A stretch of DNA of 22,606 bases, from NCBI GenBank assembly GCA_030148045.1, contig JASBUE010000097.1:1-22606 (forward strand), read 5' to 3'. The notes under the pieces are model-generated. The model was not told the DNA's origin, searched no databases, and worked only from the letters and a program-made list of their open reading frames with translations. The DNA is from Candidatus Tenderia sp. (GTDB lineage Bacteria; Pseudomonadota; Gammaproteobacteria; Tenderiales; Tenderiaceae). Positions 22,040 to 22,606 of the stretch are shown here, in pieces. The translations under genes were made by a program, and so were the position numbers. How positions within the stretch are numbered: the first letter of the stretch is position 1; the number at the start of each line of letters is the position of its first letter.

Positions 22040-22173
22040 AGTTTCTTTTCGATGCCGTAGGCGCAAAAAGGGCAGGCAAGACCATCCACGCGCAGATTGT
22101 ACTGAGTACCGGCGGCGAAGAGAATCGCGCTCCACAGTGCTGTGATAAGAAGCAACAAAACCGATTTTTTCAT
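22034..22173 (-). pseudogene. 5' part of a periplasmic HMA-domain protein split by IS21
   Basis: From ATG 22173 (GAGGGC about 10 nt upstream) the frame encodes a hydrophobic signal peptide (MKKSVLLLLITALWSAILFA). The first half of a heavy-metal-associated domain follows: YNLRVDGLACPFCAYGIEKK. The CPFC pair would bind a soft metal, as in MerP, but the loop is GLACPFC rather than MerP's GMTC. The frame runs into the IS and stops at 21997 after foreign residues. The uninterrupted protein would be 97 residues and secreted to the periplasm. The start is 14 bp after the barrel gene's stop. Confidence 0.88.
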
Positions 22174-22187
22174 AATACATGCCCTCT

Positions 22188-22606
22188 TTACAGATGCCAC
22201 TCCAATTCCACGCTGGCCCGATAATCGGAATCGTCCTGACGACCGTTCAGATCGCTGGCGATAGGAAGCTGCACGCCCGCCTTGACTGCAAAATTACGTT
22301 GAGTCCAGAAGATACCGGGCGACAGAAACCACTCGGTGCCTCCCGTGTCAGCGAGCGCCGCTCCCTTCAATCGCGCCTGTTGACCCCGCTCCCCGTTCAG
22401 TTCCAGTAACCACACCGTGTCCGCCTCATGATACTTTGGCGATGTGAGTCGGATACCGCCGGCGAGATCTAACAGCCATTTGTCGCCCCGGCGTAGACCG
22501 GCGCTGTTTTCGCCATTGCGTCGACAACGGACGCTGGCCCAGCGATACCACTTGAGGCTTTCATAACCATGGGTGAGACCCAGAAGGATATCGGTCGTGC
22601 CGGTAC
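22188..22606 (-). CDS. Outer-membrane beta-barrel protein, C-terminal part (5' end outside the window)
   Basis: The frame is open from the right edge to TAA 22188, giving about 138 visible residues. They alternate polar and hydrophobic in short strands (KWLLDLAGGIRL, TVWLLELNGE, NFAVKAGVQLPIA) and end with SVELEWHL, a typical last barrel strand. SPGIFWTQRNFAVKAGVQLP resembles the transporter family once grouped as phenol-degradation MetA-like proteins. It would place a porin-like protein at the head of the metal-related cassette. The N-terminus and any signal peptide are not visible, so the family is a tentative call. Confidence 0.65.
   Translation of the reverse strand, partial: TGTTDILLGLTHGYESLKWYRWASVRCRRNGENSAGLRRGDKWLLDLAGGIRLTSPKYHEADTVWLLELNGERGQQARLKGAALADTGGTEWFLSPGIFWTQRNFAVKAGVQLPIASDLNGRQDDSDYRASVELEWHL

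Overview
The window looks like a chromosomal segment of a non-enteric gammaproteobacterium. The ISC iron-sulfur operon runs on through ndk-rlmN-pilW-rodZ-ispG-hisS and is headed by suhB/trmJ/cysE, a gene order I know from Pseudomonas and relatives. High GC, a rhodanese and two cysteine desulfurases would fit a Chromatiales-like, sulfur-metabolising lineage, but that placement is inference.

Region 1 (1-13906, minus strand) is core genome. Read in the direction of transcription it holds trmJ, cysE, a promoter with an IscR-type box, iscR, a NifS-like cysteine desulfurase, iscS, iscU, iscA, hscB, hscA, fdx, iscX, ndk, rlmN, pilW, rodZ, ispG and hisS (cut by the window edge). These genes make Fe-S clusters (desulfurase, scaffold, carrier, chaperone pair, ferredoxin) and supply cysteine (cysE). 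They are followed by Fe-S enzymes that use the clusters (rlmN, ispG). The striking anomaly is iscS: it is full length and highly conserved but carries two in-frame amber codons three codons apart. A second, intact desulfurase lies just upstream. Two inverted copies of a roughly 60-70 bp quasi-palindromic repeat flank fdx-iscX.

Region 2 (13907-16400, plus strand) holds suhB, an unrecognised 92-residue protein, a RhdA-like tandem rhodanese, and then what appears to be the first ~21 codons of mutS, with its leader and start duplicated as a 37-bp direct repeat. The mutS frame stops matching at about 16402.

Region 3 (about 16400-22606) is accessory and more AT-rich. It holds a TacA/TacT-type toxin-antitoxin pair with a promoter buried in a palindromic operator, and degraded fragments of a transposase and possibly a histidine kinase. 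Then comes a minus-strand metal-related cassette: outer-membrane barrel protein, periplasmic heavy-metal-associated (HMA) protein, NHL-repeat lipoprotein, thioredoxin-fold protein, MerR regulator. An intact IS21-family element (19436-22033, 6-bp target duplication CGTAGC) splits the HMA gene. Removing it with one copy of the duplication restores a continuous 97-residue frame.

I saw no tRNA, rRNA or CRISPR array.
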